NCBI RefSeq assembly: GCF_005886535.1
Contig: NZ_PNDS01000016.1
Location: 1-37,718, forward strand
From: Pseudoalteromonas sp. S2755
Lineage (GTDB): Bacteria; Pseudomonadota; Gammaproteobacteria; Enterobacterales; Alteromonadaceae
Direction: 5' to 3'
Length of the DNA stretch: 37,718 nucleotides
Within the stretch, counting starts at the first letter, position 1; every line of letters starts with the position of its first letter. A program made the translations under genes and the position numbers. Below are positions 8,046 to 18,890 of the stretch, piece by piece. The notes beneath the pieces are model-generated. The model worked only from the letters and a program-made list of their open reading frames with translations. It was not told the DNA's origin and made no database searches.

Positions 8046-9875
8046 TTAATTCGCGCTAATATTTAATGTTACATTGCTCGCTGCTTGGTAACCTTGCAGG
8101 CCGATATGCCAAGTGCCTGCCTGAGGATTGGAAATTGTACATACCTCATTATTGCCATTTTTGTATGGCCGACATTGGTAGGTGTTGGTATTAGGTTGCG
8201 TGCCAAAATTAACATAAAGATCCGCATCTCCCGTGCCTCCCGACGTCGTAATTGTCAGGGTTTGGTATCCCGCGGCAAGTACTTGACTAAAATACTGCCA
8301 CTCTCCGCTGGCAATAGAAATACTACTAATGGTTTCATCAATAGGCGTATTGCCACTCGAGGTATCGTACTGCCCTACCAAACTAACTCCCGAAATCGCA
8401 TTCCATGCCTCAACCATCACGTAATACGTGCCAGTTTGCACAGCGGAAATATTGCATTGCTCGTTACTAGAGGAGTTAGTGCTCTTGCAGTCATGAGTAT
8501 CCAAAGTAGGTTTGGAGCCATAGCGAACGTAGAGATCCGCATCACCATTACCACCTGACGTGGTAAAAGTTAAATTAGTTGCACCTTGTGGGACTTCCAT
8601 GGTGAAAAACTGTTGGCTTTTAGAAGCGCCAGAAATCCCCGTTTTAGCCACGCCATTTTCAAGCTCATTGTTTGGCGGTGGCGGAGGTGTATCACCTGCA
8701 TTCTTACCAAGCTCAGCAACAAAAGCCAGCGCGAGTTTTGCAAATTTTTGTGCATGTGTTGAATCAAATTCAGTATCGTTGGTGGTATGAATTTTTCTAT
8801 TGATCTCAGACATTCTTGATTCAAATGGCATAGAAGCTGGGAACCCTTGCTGATACCAAGATGCATGATCGGAGCAACCATAGCCGCATTGGTCATAGGC
8901 ATAGCTTAGGTTTGGCAAATAAGTTTCAATTAATTGGCCTAAGAACTGGTTCTGTGCACTGTTTGTATAGTCTGTCATCATCACAATATCCGCACTACTG
9001 CCATTGCGGCCAGTCATATCAAATTGTGTCATACCGACTACGTTTTTTCCCTGAGAACTGTACGACTGCGCGATAGCTTTAGAACCTCGAAGCCCAACTT
9101 CTTCTGCCGCAAAACCCATGATTTGGATTGTCCGCTGAGGCTGATACCCATCTTCAACAATAGCGCTTAGCGCTTCGGTAAGCACAGCTATCCCAGAGGC
9201 ATTATCATCCGCCCCCGGCGCAAGCCCACTTGAGTTAGATTGGTTAATTGAATCAAGATGCCCGCCGATAATAACGATTTCATCACTCAGTTCGCTGCCC
9301 GGAATGGTGACAATCACTGAAGGCTGAGCCCAAGAATGGCTAAAATATTCAACACTAATATCTGAGCGACTTGCTGCAATGTCGCTCCATGTTTGCTTGA
9401 CCCATGCAGCGGCATCAATACCTGTTTGTGAGGTGTAATAGCGGTTATAAAAACTGGTTAGCGAGTTGACACTGCTGTCTAAGTTCACCGTACTGACTTT
9501 TGAGATTAAGCTGTTAACCCGTGTGGGGTTATCAATGCTGTAGTTAACTAGCGTTGCACTTGGGTTTATGCTTTCTAACTGTGCAAGATAATTTTGCGCC
9601 TGCTCTAAGGAGTCATGGGCGACAAAGCCACCACAGCGGTGATATTCGTCATGCATAAATGCACTCAGGTGTGAATGTAAGTTTGCAGGTACTTTTAGCG
9701 CTTTGACTTCACTGTTTGGTAAAGAAAACTGCTCGAAGTGAGTACCACGAATAGAATTATGAACTTGGAAATGCTGACTAGACTTCGCATCCATCGTCAC
9801 CCAAACCTCTTCAGACGCTTCAGAAAAGCCACTCAAACAGGCAATGCTCAGTAGCATAGATGTAGTTAATTTCAT
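8046..9875 (-). CDS. Secreted M28 leucine-type aminopeptidase with two PPC domains
   Basis: An exported zinc aminopeptidase of about 609 aa. The start is ATG 9875 (GAGG eight bases upstream, signal peptide MKLTTSMLLSIACLSG); a longer frame from 9908 lacks both. The two-zinc site matches Vibrio proteolyticus aminopeptidase: His206 in GGHLDS, Asp223 in GADDN, Glu258 (base)/Glu259 in AAEE, Asp286 in QFDMTG and His363 in IHTT; the 28 and 77 residue spacings from Glu to Asp to His are identical to that enzyme. The CGYGC pair corresponds to its disulfide. A proline-rich linker (about 396-402) leads to two pre-peptidase C-terminal (PPC) domains (about 410-502 and 517-607), each with a GDADLYV motif. 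It is the neighbour of an M4 protease with the same tail, so they likely cooperate in degrading extracellular protein. Confidence 0.92.
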   Translation of the reverse strand: MKLTTSMLLSIACLSGFSEASEEVWVTMDAKSSQHFQVHNSIRGTHFEQFSLPNSEVKALKVPANLHSHLSAFMHDEYHRCGGFVAHDSLEQAQNYLAQLESINPSATLVNYSIDNPTRVNSLISKVSTVNLDSSVNSLTSFYNRYYTSQTGIDAAAWVKQTWSDIAASRSDISVEYFSHSWAQPSVIVTIPGSELSDEIVIIGGHLDSINQSNSSGLAPGADDNASGIAVLTEALSAIVEDGYQPQRTIQIMGFAAEEVGLRGSKAIAQSYSSQGKNVVGMTQFDMTGRNGSSADIVMMTDYTNSAQNQFLGQLIETYLPNLSYAYDQCGYGCSDHASWYQQGFPASMPFESRMSEINRKIHTTNDTEFDSTHAQKFAKLALAFVAELGKNAGDTPPPPPNNELENGVAKTGISGASKSQQFFTMEVPQGATNLTFTTSGGNGDADLYVRYGSKPTLDTHDCKSTNSSSNEQCNISAVQTGTYYVMVEAWNAISGVSLVGQYDTSSGNTPIDETISSISIASGEWQYFSQVLAAGYQTLTITTSGGTGDADLYVNFGTQPNTNTYQCRPYKNGNNEVCTISNPQAGTWHIGLQGYQAASNVTLNISAN

Positions 9876-9983
9876 TGTTGTATCCTCAACCCATTTGAAT
9901 AACAACATGATTTAAGCGCTGAGCAAAATAAAAGGATTATTCAAATGAGGTAAATTTCTGATTTTATTTAGGCCCTAACAACA

Positions 9984-10001
9984 AGGGAGCTTGCGCTCCC
10001 T
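9984..10001 (-). terminator. Terminator of the M4 protease gene
   Basis: Stem AGGGAGC / GCTCCCT (7 bp) with a four-base loop, followed on the minus strand by TTGTTGTTA. It begins about 13 bp after the protease stop codon. Confidence 0.65.
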
Positions 10002-10013
10002 ATAAACTGTTAC

Positions 10014-12731
<2,718 letters not shown>

Positions 12732-13259
12732 ATGGATACTTTTGAAATATTATCCTACACAGATCATAGAGTTGGGGCCGTTCTAACAGGGAAAGCAGCC
12801 GCAGAAAAATTGCAAAATGAATTGTTAAACAGCCACCTTGTTCAACATGAGCATCTAGAACTGGTCAACCCATATGACAAAGATGCAGACAAAAAACTCG
12901 AACCTAAAAGCGAAAGTAGTCTTGCCAGAAACATGCTTAATTGGCATCTGTACCTTGGCAGTATGGGAGTGATATTAGGCTTTCTCATCGCAGGGCTGTT
13001 GGTAAGTTATGGACCGGCTTTCACACAAGCTAATCCTTACTTAACGTTTATCGCTTTATTAAGCCCCGGCTTATTTTTAGGGCTATTTGCTTCAGGCCTT
13101 ATTTCTTTGCGTCCGGACAAAGATGCGTTTAATCAGGCGGTGATGAATAAAATCGCAGAGGGCAAGTGGCTGCTTATCATTAAAACAAATAATGAGGCGC
13201 ATCGAAGCAAGCTCATATCGTTTTTTAAAAACAGCTCTAAAGCAGACGTTTTAAACTAA
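12732..13259 (+). CDS. Two-helix membrane protein of unknown function, paired with hemerythrin
   Basis: A 175-aa protein. The N-terminal soluble segment (about 1-72, with TGKAAAEKLQNEL resembling one half of a ferredoxin-like fold) is followed by two membrane helices (about 75-92 and 101-126) and a C-terminal soluble segment (127-175) including KWLLIIKTNNEAH. This split layout, two cytoplasmic halves joined by a membrane hairpin, recalls stress-linked membrane proteins, but I do not recognise the exact family. The start is firm: AGGAGGAG five to twelve bases upstream. The hemerythrin gene follows after 16 bp with its own AGAGG site, so the two form an operon. A role in redox or metal stress is a guess from that partner. 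Confidence 0.8.
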   Translation: MDTFEILSYTDHRVGAVLTGKAAAEKLQNELLNSHLVQHEHLELVNPYDKDADKKLEPKSESSLARNMLNWHLYLGSMGVILGFLIAGLLVSYGPAFTQANPYLTFIALLSPGLFLGLFASGLISLRPDKDAFNQAVMNKIAEGKWLLIIKTNNEAHRSKLISFFKNSSKADVLN

Positions 13260-13275
13260 AAAAGAGGTAACCTAC

Positions 13276-13710
13276 ATGGAAATTTTTAATGCAATAAAGC
13301 AAGATCATGATCATCAACGCGCCCTATTGAACATGTTGGCAGACACGTCTGGTGATTCAAAGGTTCGCGAGAAGTACTATAAAGAATTGAAAGATGCGTT
13401 AGAGGCGCATGCCATTGCAGAAGAAAGGTACTTTTACGCCCCGTTAATGGAAAGCGACATGACGATCGAAGACTCTCGCCACGGTATCGCCGAGCATCAT
13501 GAGATTGATGAGTTAATTGAGGCACTGGATAATACGGAGTTTTCCGATCCTAGTTGGCTAACTAAATTGAAAAAACTCAAAGACAAAGTTGAGCATCACT
13601 TGGCTGACGAAGAGCAAGCATTTTTCCAGCGTGCGGGTAAGGTACTTGATAAAAGTGAAAAATCGCAACTTGCAGATGAGTATCAAAAAGAGATGGAAGA
13701 GCAGTTATAG
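13276..13710 (+). CDS. Hemerythrin HHE-domain protein
   Basis: A 144-aa all-helical protein with two HHE motifs. The first helix pair carries DHDHQRALL (10-18) and AHAIAEERYFY (43-53); the second carries EHHEIDELIEAL (74-85) and KVEHHLADEEQAFF (104-117). His and Glu at these positions typically bind a di-iron centre that senses or reacts with oxygen, nitric oxide or peroxide. It is cytoplasmic, with no signal or membrane segment. Co-transcribed with the membrane protein upstream and followed directly by a hairpin terminator. It is a stand-alone HHE protein of the common short type; the ligand it senses cannot be read. Confidence 0.88.
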   Translation: MEIFNAIKQDHDHQRALLNMLADTSGDSKVREKYYKELKDALEAHAIAEERYFYAPLMESDMTIEDSRHGIAEHHEIDELIEALDNTEFSDPSWLTKLKKLKDKVEHHLADEEQAFFQRAGKVLDKSEKSQLADEYQKEMEEQL

Positions 13711-13716
13711 CTTTCT

Positions 13717-13745
13717 ATGCCCACAACATGTTGTGGGCATTTACT
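13717..13745 (+). terminator. Terminator of the hemerythrin operon
   Basis: Stem ATGCCCACAA / TTGTGGGCAT (10 bp perfect) around CATG, then TTTACTTT. It starts 7 bp after the hemerythrin stop codon and separates it from the convergent TauE/SafE gene. Confidence 0.8.
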
Positions 13746-13771
13746 TTGCTAGATTTTGGTCACCGATACCA

Positions 13772-14509
13772 TCACAGCAACTTACCAATTAATACCACTC
13801 CAAGTATGAGCAGTAGTCCGTTCATCACCAGCAAAAATTGCTTTTTAGGTAAGCGTTTCGCAAGGTGCACACCGAGTCTATTACCGAGCAACGCTAAAGG
13901 TGTAAAGCAAATAGCAAGCAGCACATGTTGCCACTGTAACAACCCAGTTGCAGAGAAGGTCGCCAACTTAATCCCATTCATAAGTGCAAATAGTACCGCA
14001 ACCGTCGCGATATAAGCCGTTGGTTCCAATTTTCGAGCGTTAAAATACACCATGAGTGGTGGGCCGCCAGCATGAATTAAGGTGGTGGAGATACCAGCTG
14101 CGGTAGAGGTGCTCGCGGCCAGTAACTTTAAGTGCTCAACACTTTCAGGTGTATTTTTAATCAGTAAGCTTTTAAGCGCAAATATTATGCTCATCGCTGC
14201 AACCACAACCGTCAGCCAAAATTCACTGACGCCCTGAAGAAAAAGCGTTGCTAAAGCTATCCCGACTAGCGTACCTGGCAATAACCGCTTTAGTTCCGTC
14301 ACGTTCCATAAGCGCCAGTAACTCTTCAGGCTAAAAACATCCGCCACGATAAGTAGCGGAAGCATCAACGCAATGGCGTCCCTAGGATTTAACACCATCA
14401 TCAAAATTGGAACCGAAAACGCCCCTAATGCGCCTGCAAAACCAGACTTTGAAATACCACTTAGCAGAACGACAAGGGCAATTACTGCAAGTTGAATTGG
14501 TTCTGTCAT
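13772..14509 (-). CDS. TauE/SafE (TSUP) family membrane exporter
   Basis: A 245-aa inner-membrane protein with about eight hydrophobic helices and the family hallmarks: an N-terminal LLSGISKSGFAGALGAF (15-31) and, in the second half, AAGISTTLIHAGGPPLMVYF (137-156). TSUP members move sulfite, sulfoacetate or other small organic anions out of, or sometimes into, the cell. The start has AAGGAATTG upstream. The pirin gene lies 34 bp upstream in the same direction, so the pair may be co-transcribed. The substrate is unknown, as there are no sulfonate-metabolism genes nearby. Confidence 0.88.
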   Translation of the reverse strand: MTEPIQLAVIALVVLLSGISKSGFAGALGAFSVPILMMVLNPRDAIALMLPLLIVADVFSLKSYWRLWNVTELKRLLPGTLVGIALATLFLQGVSEFWLTVVVAAMSIIFALKSLLIKNTPESVEHLKLLAASTSTAAGISTTLIHAGGPPLMVYFNARKLEPTAYIATVAVLFALMNGIKLATFSATGLLQWQHVLLAICFTPLALLGNRLGVHLAKRLPKKQFLLVMNGLLLILGVVLIGKLL

Positions 14510-14543
14510 TCTTCAATTCCTTTAGTTTGAGGCGCTGAATTTA

Positions 14544-15233
14544 TTAATTAAGTAATAAAAACCACAGCGCTTCAACATCTGTTACTGCAGTAACCTGCAT
14601 GTTGTCACCGGCATTCAGGCCGATACCATCTCCTTGCTGAAATGCCTCACCATCGAGCGTCGCTTCGCCGCCAACAATGTGCAAATAGGCTTTTTGCGCG
14701 TGCGTATTCAGCTCAATCTGTTGACCTTGATGCAGCTGCAAGCGGTGTATTTCAGCTTCTGCATTGATACTCAGAGTGCCCTGTGCGCCTGTAGGCGTAA
14801 CGATGGGCGTAAGTGCACTACTTTGTTTAATTTGAATTTGTTCATAACTCGGCGTTATGCCTTTCAGCTTTGGCTCTATCCAAATTTGTAAAAAATGGGC
14901 CGGCGCTGTCTTTGAAGCATTATATTCTGAATGAAGAATGCCACTGCCTGCGCTCATTCTCTGAACTTCACCTGCCGCCACAGTAAACTGATTACCCATA
15001 CTATCTTGATGTGCTAATTCACCGTCAATGACATAGGAAATAATTTCCATATCTCGGTGACCATGAGTATCAAAGCCATGACCACCAAGTACTGTATCAT
15101 CGTTGATCACCCTAAGATTACCAAATCCCATGTGGGCGGGATCATAATATCGACCAAATGAGAAACTATGTTGGCTTTGCAACCAACCAAAATCTGCTTT
15201 ACCTCTATCTTGTGCTTTTCGAATATATCGCAT
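14544..15233 (-). CDS. Pirin family protein (YhaK-like bicupin)
   Basis: A 229-aa cupin protein. I take ATG 15233, which has GGAG six bases upstream; a frame six codons longer has no such site. Metal ligands fit pirin almost residue for residue: His57 and His59 in DTHGHRDME, His101 and Glu103 in LHSEYN. The family includes quercetin dioxygenases (YhaK, human pirin) and redox-responsive regulators. It lies between a LysR regulator and a TSUP exporter, all on the minus strand, suggesting that the LysR protein may control pirin. Whether it acts as an enzyme or a redox sensor is open. Confidence 0.88.
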   Translation of the reverse strand: MRYIRKAQDRGKADFGWLQSQHSFSFGRYYDPAHMGFGNLRVINDDTVLGGHGFDTHGHRDMEIISYVIDGELAHQDSMGNQFTVAAGEVQRMSAGSGILHSEYNASKTAPAHFLQIWIEPKLKGITPSYEQIQIKQSSALTPIVTPTGAQGTLSINAEAEIHRLQLHQGQQIELNTHAQKAYLHIVGGEATLDGEAFQQGDGIGLNAGDNMQVTAVTDVEALWFLLLN

Positions 15234-15316
15234 GTTTCGCTCCAAACGCATGTTGATGACCTCAGTCTATTGCCTGTTTGGAACGAATAAAATTTGATAA
15301 TTTAACATCAATCATT

Positions 15317-16222
15317 CTACTCAATAGAACCTTCCAGCTGCATGCACTGATATCTTAATTCACCAATAAATGCGCGCGCGGCAGGCCCAAGCCTGTCACC
15401 ATCTTTAAAAATGAGATGAAGCTGTGCTTTACGCTGACTATGTTGTGATAGTGGTAGCGGTTTCAAGACGCCAGAGTCTAGTTGCGTTTTGATAGCCGGA
15501 ATGGGCAACCAAGCAAACCCTAAGCCTTGCGCTATCATATCTATCGAGGTTGTCATATGGCTCACCGTCCAACGTTGATGCGCCCCCAACCAACCTTCAT
15601 CTTTTTTACGCGAGATTGCAGAGTCTCTTACTACGATTTGACGATGGGACTTTAAGTCCTCGAATGTAAGCGCGCGACCAAATTGGTGTAATGCGTGATT
15701 GGGATTTGCCACTGCAATAAACTCGATTTGGCACAACTCTTCACTGAACCCGTCTTGTAAAGTCACAGGAGAAATGGCGATGTCTACGTCAGTATTTTGC
15801 AAAAGTTCAGATGCCCCCGTTAATACAGACTCAACTAACTCGACACGCAGCAAGGGATATTGTGCAGATGTATTTTCTAGCACTTTATAGAGCACCTGCT
15901 GTGGAAAAATTTCATCGACCGCTATGCGCAGTTGACTCTCGACTCCCTCGCCTAGCGTTTGTCCAACCGCTTCCACTTTTGCTGCTTCTTCCAAGAGATA
16001 ATTGGCACGGCGCAGCATCATTTCACCCGCTTCGGTTAACAAGGTCCTTCGCCCTTCGACTCTAAAAAGCTTAACACCAAGGCCTTCCTCTATTTTATGA
16101 ACCGCAGTGTGGATACTTGACTGGCTTTTATGTACTTCTTTGGCAGCTTGATTAAAACCACCATATTCGACAACGGCTCTAAACATGCGCCATTGCTCTA
16201 ATGTCACTCTCAACATACTCAT
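15317..16222 (-). CDS. LysR family transcriptional regulator
   Basis: A 301-aa regulator. The N-terminal winged helix-turn-helix (about 6-65) carries the classic pattern FNQAAKEVHKSQSSIHTAVHKIEEGLGVKLF, and a PBP2-like effector domain follows (about 93-295). Two ATGs (16222 and 16216) are both usable. It ends about 80 bp before the pirin start and 19 bp after the antiporter stop region. LysR genes usually control a neighbour; pirin-TauE downstream are the closest candidates. The effector is unknown. Confidence 0.87.
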   Translation of the reverse strand: MSMLRVTLEQWRMFRAVVEYGGFNQAAKEVHKSQSSIHTAVHKIEEGLGVKLFRVEGRRTLLTEAGEMMLRRANYLLEEAAKVEAVGQTLGEGVESQLRIAVDEIFPQQVLYKVLENTSAQYPLLRVELVESVLTGASELLQNTDVDIAISPVTLQDGFSEELCQIEFIAVANPNHALHQFGRALTFEDLKSHRQIVVRDSAISRKKDEGWLGAHQRWTVSHMTTSIDMIAQGLGFAWLPIPAIKTQLDSGVLKPLPLSQHSQRKAQLHLIFKDGDRLGPAARAFIGELRYQCMQLEGSIE

Positions 16223-16241
16223 CTAACCCAATATTTATACG

Positions 16242-18095
16242 CTATCGTTCAATAACTGATGGTTTGTCTATACAATTTTCACCATGGCAAGTATTAAGAT
16301 CTTCTTGCGCTTTTTCGTCCGCCTGAAGCACTTGTTTGAGGTCTGCCATACGCTGACGAATCGCAATACCGTAGCTTTCATCATCTCCCCACACGTCAGC
16401 GAGCATATGCATAGATTCAACATCGTGTTTGGTAAAGAGGTGACCCGCTCGTGCAACATCTTCTTCACCATGACCCAATAGTTTGAGCGCCTGTTCACCC
16501 AACTTCACAGCAGAGGCAAAGGTTTCTCGCTCAAATGCAGTGACACCCAACTTTATCAATTGGTAGGCATGACGACGGTCAGTCGCACGGACCACGAGTT
16601 TTAAATGAGGGAAGTGTTGTTGCGCCAACCTGACGATTTCGAGGGTTTTATCTGGTTCATCAATCGCCACAACCAGCATTTGCGCATCGTGAGCCCCTGC
16701 GGCTTCAAGCAAATCTAATCGTGCACCATCGCCATAAAACACTTGATTGCCAAAGCGACGTAGTAGCTCAATTTGACTTGGACTGTGATCCAAAATCGAC
16801 AAATGATAGCCCTGCGCATGGAGCAAACGTCCTATCACTTGACCAAAACGCCCATAGCCGATCACTATGACGTTTTGTGTCGCTTCCATTGTCTCTAAGC
16901 TATCTTCTTCATGAGTAGTATTGGCCTGACGTTCAACGATTTTGTCATAAAGAATAAAAATGAGGGGCGATCCGAGCATGGATACCGCAACAATCAGCGT
17001 AACTAACGCGGCTTGATCTGGGGTTAAGATTGCTAAACTGCCAGTAACCGAAAGTAGTACAAACGCGAACTCTCCGCCTTGACACAGAGCAGCGGTAAAT
17101 AACCATTTCGCTCGCTGGTGCAGTGAAAGCGCCGTTGCCAACAAATATAAAATAACTGCCTTTAACCCCATTAACAGCAGCACTGAAGCCAAAATAAATG
17201 ACCACTTTTCAGCTAATAAAGCAAAGTCAATTGATGCGCCGACTGTGATGAAAAATAGCCCAAGTAACAGCCCTTTAAACGGCTCGATATCGGCTTCTAA
17301 TTCATGGCGAAATTCACTTTCCGCGAGGACGACACCCGCGAGAAATGTCCCAAGCGCAGGAGATAAACCGATACTTTGCATCAATAACGCGGTTGCGATA
17401 ACGATAAATAGCGCCACCACGGTAAATAATTCGCGCATTCGAGTGCTGGCGATATATCTAAATAACGGCGCAGCGACATAATGCCCAGCAGCGATGATAG
17501 CTAAAATGACAAAAACAGAAATAGCCACTTGAAGGTAAGTCGGAAAAGCGTGTAATAAATTTCCGTGACCATCACTCACAGCCAAATCACTAAATGCTAA
17601 CAACGGCATAATCGCGAGAATGGGGATCACGGCTATATCTTGAAATAACAACACCGAAAACGCATTTTGACCGCCAGATTGTTTAATCAAGCCTTTTTCA
17701 TTTAAGCTTTGCAGTGCAATGGCGGTAGAAGACAGTGCCAGCATTAATGCAATGGCTAATGATTGCTGCCACAAAAAGTCAAGCGCTAAATCAATCGCGA
17801 AATAGAGTACAGCCGTTGTTATAACCACTTGTAAGCCACCAAGACCAACTATAGAGCGACGCATCGTCCAAAGCCTTTTCGGTTGCAACTCTAGCCCAAC
17901 TAAGAATAGCATCATCACCACGCCAAACTCGGCAAAGTGCATGACGTCGGTTTGCTCCCCCACAAGATGAAGAAGATGAGGACCAATTAAGATCCCTGCC
18001 AGTAGATATCCAAGCACAGAGCCAAGCCCTAGCCGTTTAGCGATTGGCACCGCAAATATCGCAGCAGCCAAATAGATAGTCGCGAGCAGTAACAT
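16242..18095 (-). CDS. CPA2 family cation:proton antiporter with RCK domain (KefB/KefC-like)
   Basis: A 617-aa protein. Residues 1-380 form about 12-13 membrane helices of the Na+/H+ exchanger fold, including LFLVGLEL (62-69) and LFQDIAVIP (150-158) with its membrane-embedded Asp. After a linker, a TrkA-N (RCK) domain begins with the NAD-binding VIGYGRFGQVIGRLL (412-426) and continues to about 530. It exchanges K+ (or Na+) for H+ across the inner membrane, gated by nucleotide or thiol ligand. No KefF/KefG ancillary gene is adjacent, so true glutathione control is uncertain. The C-terminal 60 residues are charged and end in cysteines (CHGENCID). Confidence 0.87.
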   Translation of the reverse strand: MLLLATIYLAAAIFAVPIAKRLGLGSVLGYLLAGILIGPHLLHLVGEQTDVMHFAEFGVVMMLFLVGLELQPKRLWTMRRSIVGLGGLQVVITTAVLYFAIDLALDFLWQQSLAIALMLALSSTAIALQSLNEKGLIKQSGGQNAFSVLLFQDIAVIPILAIMPLLAFSDLAVSDGHGNLLHAFPTYLQVAISVFVILAIIAAGHYVAAPLFRYIASTRMRELFTVVALFIVIATALLMQSIGLSPALGTFLAGVVLAESEFRHELEADIEPFKGLLLGLFFITVGASIDFALLAEKWSFILASVLLLMGLKAVILYLLATALSLHQRAKWLFTAALCQGGEFAFVLLSVTGSLAILTPDQAALVTLIVAVSMLGSPLIFILYDKIVERQANTTHEEDSLETMEATQNVIVIGYGRFGQVIGRLLHAQGYHLSILDHSPSQIELLRRFGNQVFYGDGARLDLLEAAGAHDAQMLVVAIDEPDKTLEIVRLAQQHFPHLKLVVRATDRRHAYQLIKLGVTAFERETFASAVKLGEQALKLLGHGEEDVARAGHLFTKHDVESMHMLADVWGDDESYGIAIRQRMADLKQVLQADEKAQEDLNTCHGENCIDKPSVIER

Positions 18096-18201
18096 AATAA
18101 AAACACCTGTTGTTGTTATCGTCTTTATTATGTTCAGGGTAAATGAATTTATCCAGTATTCGTTCTAGAAAACAAAATATAAATGAGTAAAAAACCTGAA
18201 A

Positions 18202-18630
18202 TTAATCTTGTAAATCCGAATATATAGTGGGATGGCAGATCTGCATCAAAATACTTGGATCTGGCACCGCTACAAAGCCAAATTTTTCATATAAAGTATG
18301 CGCATCAAGAGTCGCCAACATAAAGCGTCTCAGGCCTTGTAGCTCTGGATGTTCAACCACAGCTTGAACAATCGCTTTGCCTACCCCTTTACCTCTAGCA
18401 CTTTCATCAACTATCACGTCGGCAAGATAGGCAAAGGTGGCATAGTCGGTTATCACTCGACAAAAGCCTTGAAACTCGCCTTTGTCATCCAAATAAATGA
18501 AACTCAGGCTATTTTGAATGGCTTTTTCTAACAATGCTTTAGGCATTTGTTTTGCCCAATAAGCATTAGAGATCAGTGTATGGATAGTATCAAGGTGGCG
18601 TAGAATAAGAGGAGTATCAGTGGTTATCAT
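18202..18630 (-). CDS. GNAT family N-acetyltransferase
   Basis: A 142-aa acetyl-CoA-dependent transferase. I use ATG 18630 (GGGAC five bases upstream; protein begins MITTDTPLILRHLD). A longer frame to 18690 adds a hydrophobic leader without a ribosome site and runs through an inverted repeat. The acetyl-CoA loop is DESARGKGVGKAIVQ (about 84-98), matching Q/R-x-x-G-x-G/A, and the ending LYEKFGFV is typical. The substrate is unknown. It stands alone between the antiporter and feoB. Confidence 0.83.
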   Translation of the reverse strand: MITTDTPLILRHLDTIHTLISNAYWAKQMPKALLEKAIQNSLSFIYLDDKGEFQGFCRVITDYATFAYLADVIVDESARGKGVGKAIVQAVVEHPELQGLRRFMLATLDAHTLYEKFGFVAVPDPSILMQICHPTIYSDLQD

Positions 18631-18657
18631 TATTGTCCCTGTTAACAGCAAAATAGA

Positions 18658-18681
18658 GCTAAAAATTAAGCGATTTTTAGC
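18658..18681 (-). promoter_or_regulatory. AT-rich inverted repeat upstream of the GNAT gene
   Basis: GCTAAAAAT and ATTTTTAGC (9-bp perfect arms) around TAAGCG, 28-51 bp before the GNAT start. The position suits an operator or promoter-overlapping site, but no regulator is suggested by the neighbourhood. Confidence 0.35.
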
Positions 18682-18707
18682 AAGAAGCAAAGTGAAGTTT
18701 TCACAGT

Positions 18708-18832
18708 CATAAATCTTTCATTATTGCGTCACCCTTCCGTCAATAAAGCGGCGTAATCTCCTTTACGAAGACTCCCCTTGATTGATTTAGAGTTGTTGGC
18801 AGTGTTGACTCAGTTAACACTGCTTTTTTTTT
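18708..18832 (+). ncRNA. Candidate small RNA ending in a strong intrinsic terminator
   Basis: On the plus strand GCAGTGTT (18799-18806) pairs with AACACTGC (18816-18823) and runs straight into eight T residues. No plus-strand gene lies upstream for kilobases; everything around is minus-strand. Just before it, CGTAA-TCTCCT-TTACG forms a small hairpin (about 18752-18767) whose loop and 3' arm spell CTCCTTT, the complement of the Shine-Dalgarno AAAGGAG. Together this looks like an sRNA of about 100-125 nt. No confident promoter was found (CATTAT at 18719-18724 is a weak -10), so the 5' end is a guess. Confidence 0.5.
18799..18832 (+). terminator. Orphan plus-strand intrinsic terminator
   Basis: 8-bp stem with a nine-base loop and a run of eight T. 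It points away from every annotated gene in the area; on the minus strand it has no T-tract. Confidence 0.85.
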
Positions 18833-18849
18833 GCTTGATACCACACATA

Positions 18850-18871
18850 AAAAACGGCGCTCTAAGCGCCG
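18850..18871 (-). terminator. Terminator of feoAB
   Basis: Stem CGGCGCT / AGCGCCG (7 bp) around three bases, followed on the minus strand by TTTTTTATG. It starts 20 bp after the feoB stop codon. Confidence 0.85.
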
Positions 18872-18890
18872 GTAACCAAGCTTTTAATAA

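Noticed and set aside
9875..9908. Eleven-codon N-terminal extension of the M28 aminopeptidase
   Set aside because: It would place charged residues before the signal peptide and lacks a ribosome site, whereas ATG 9875 has GAGG at good spacing.
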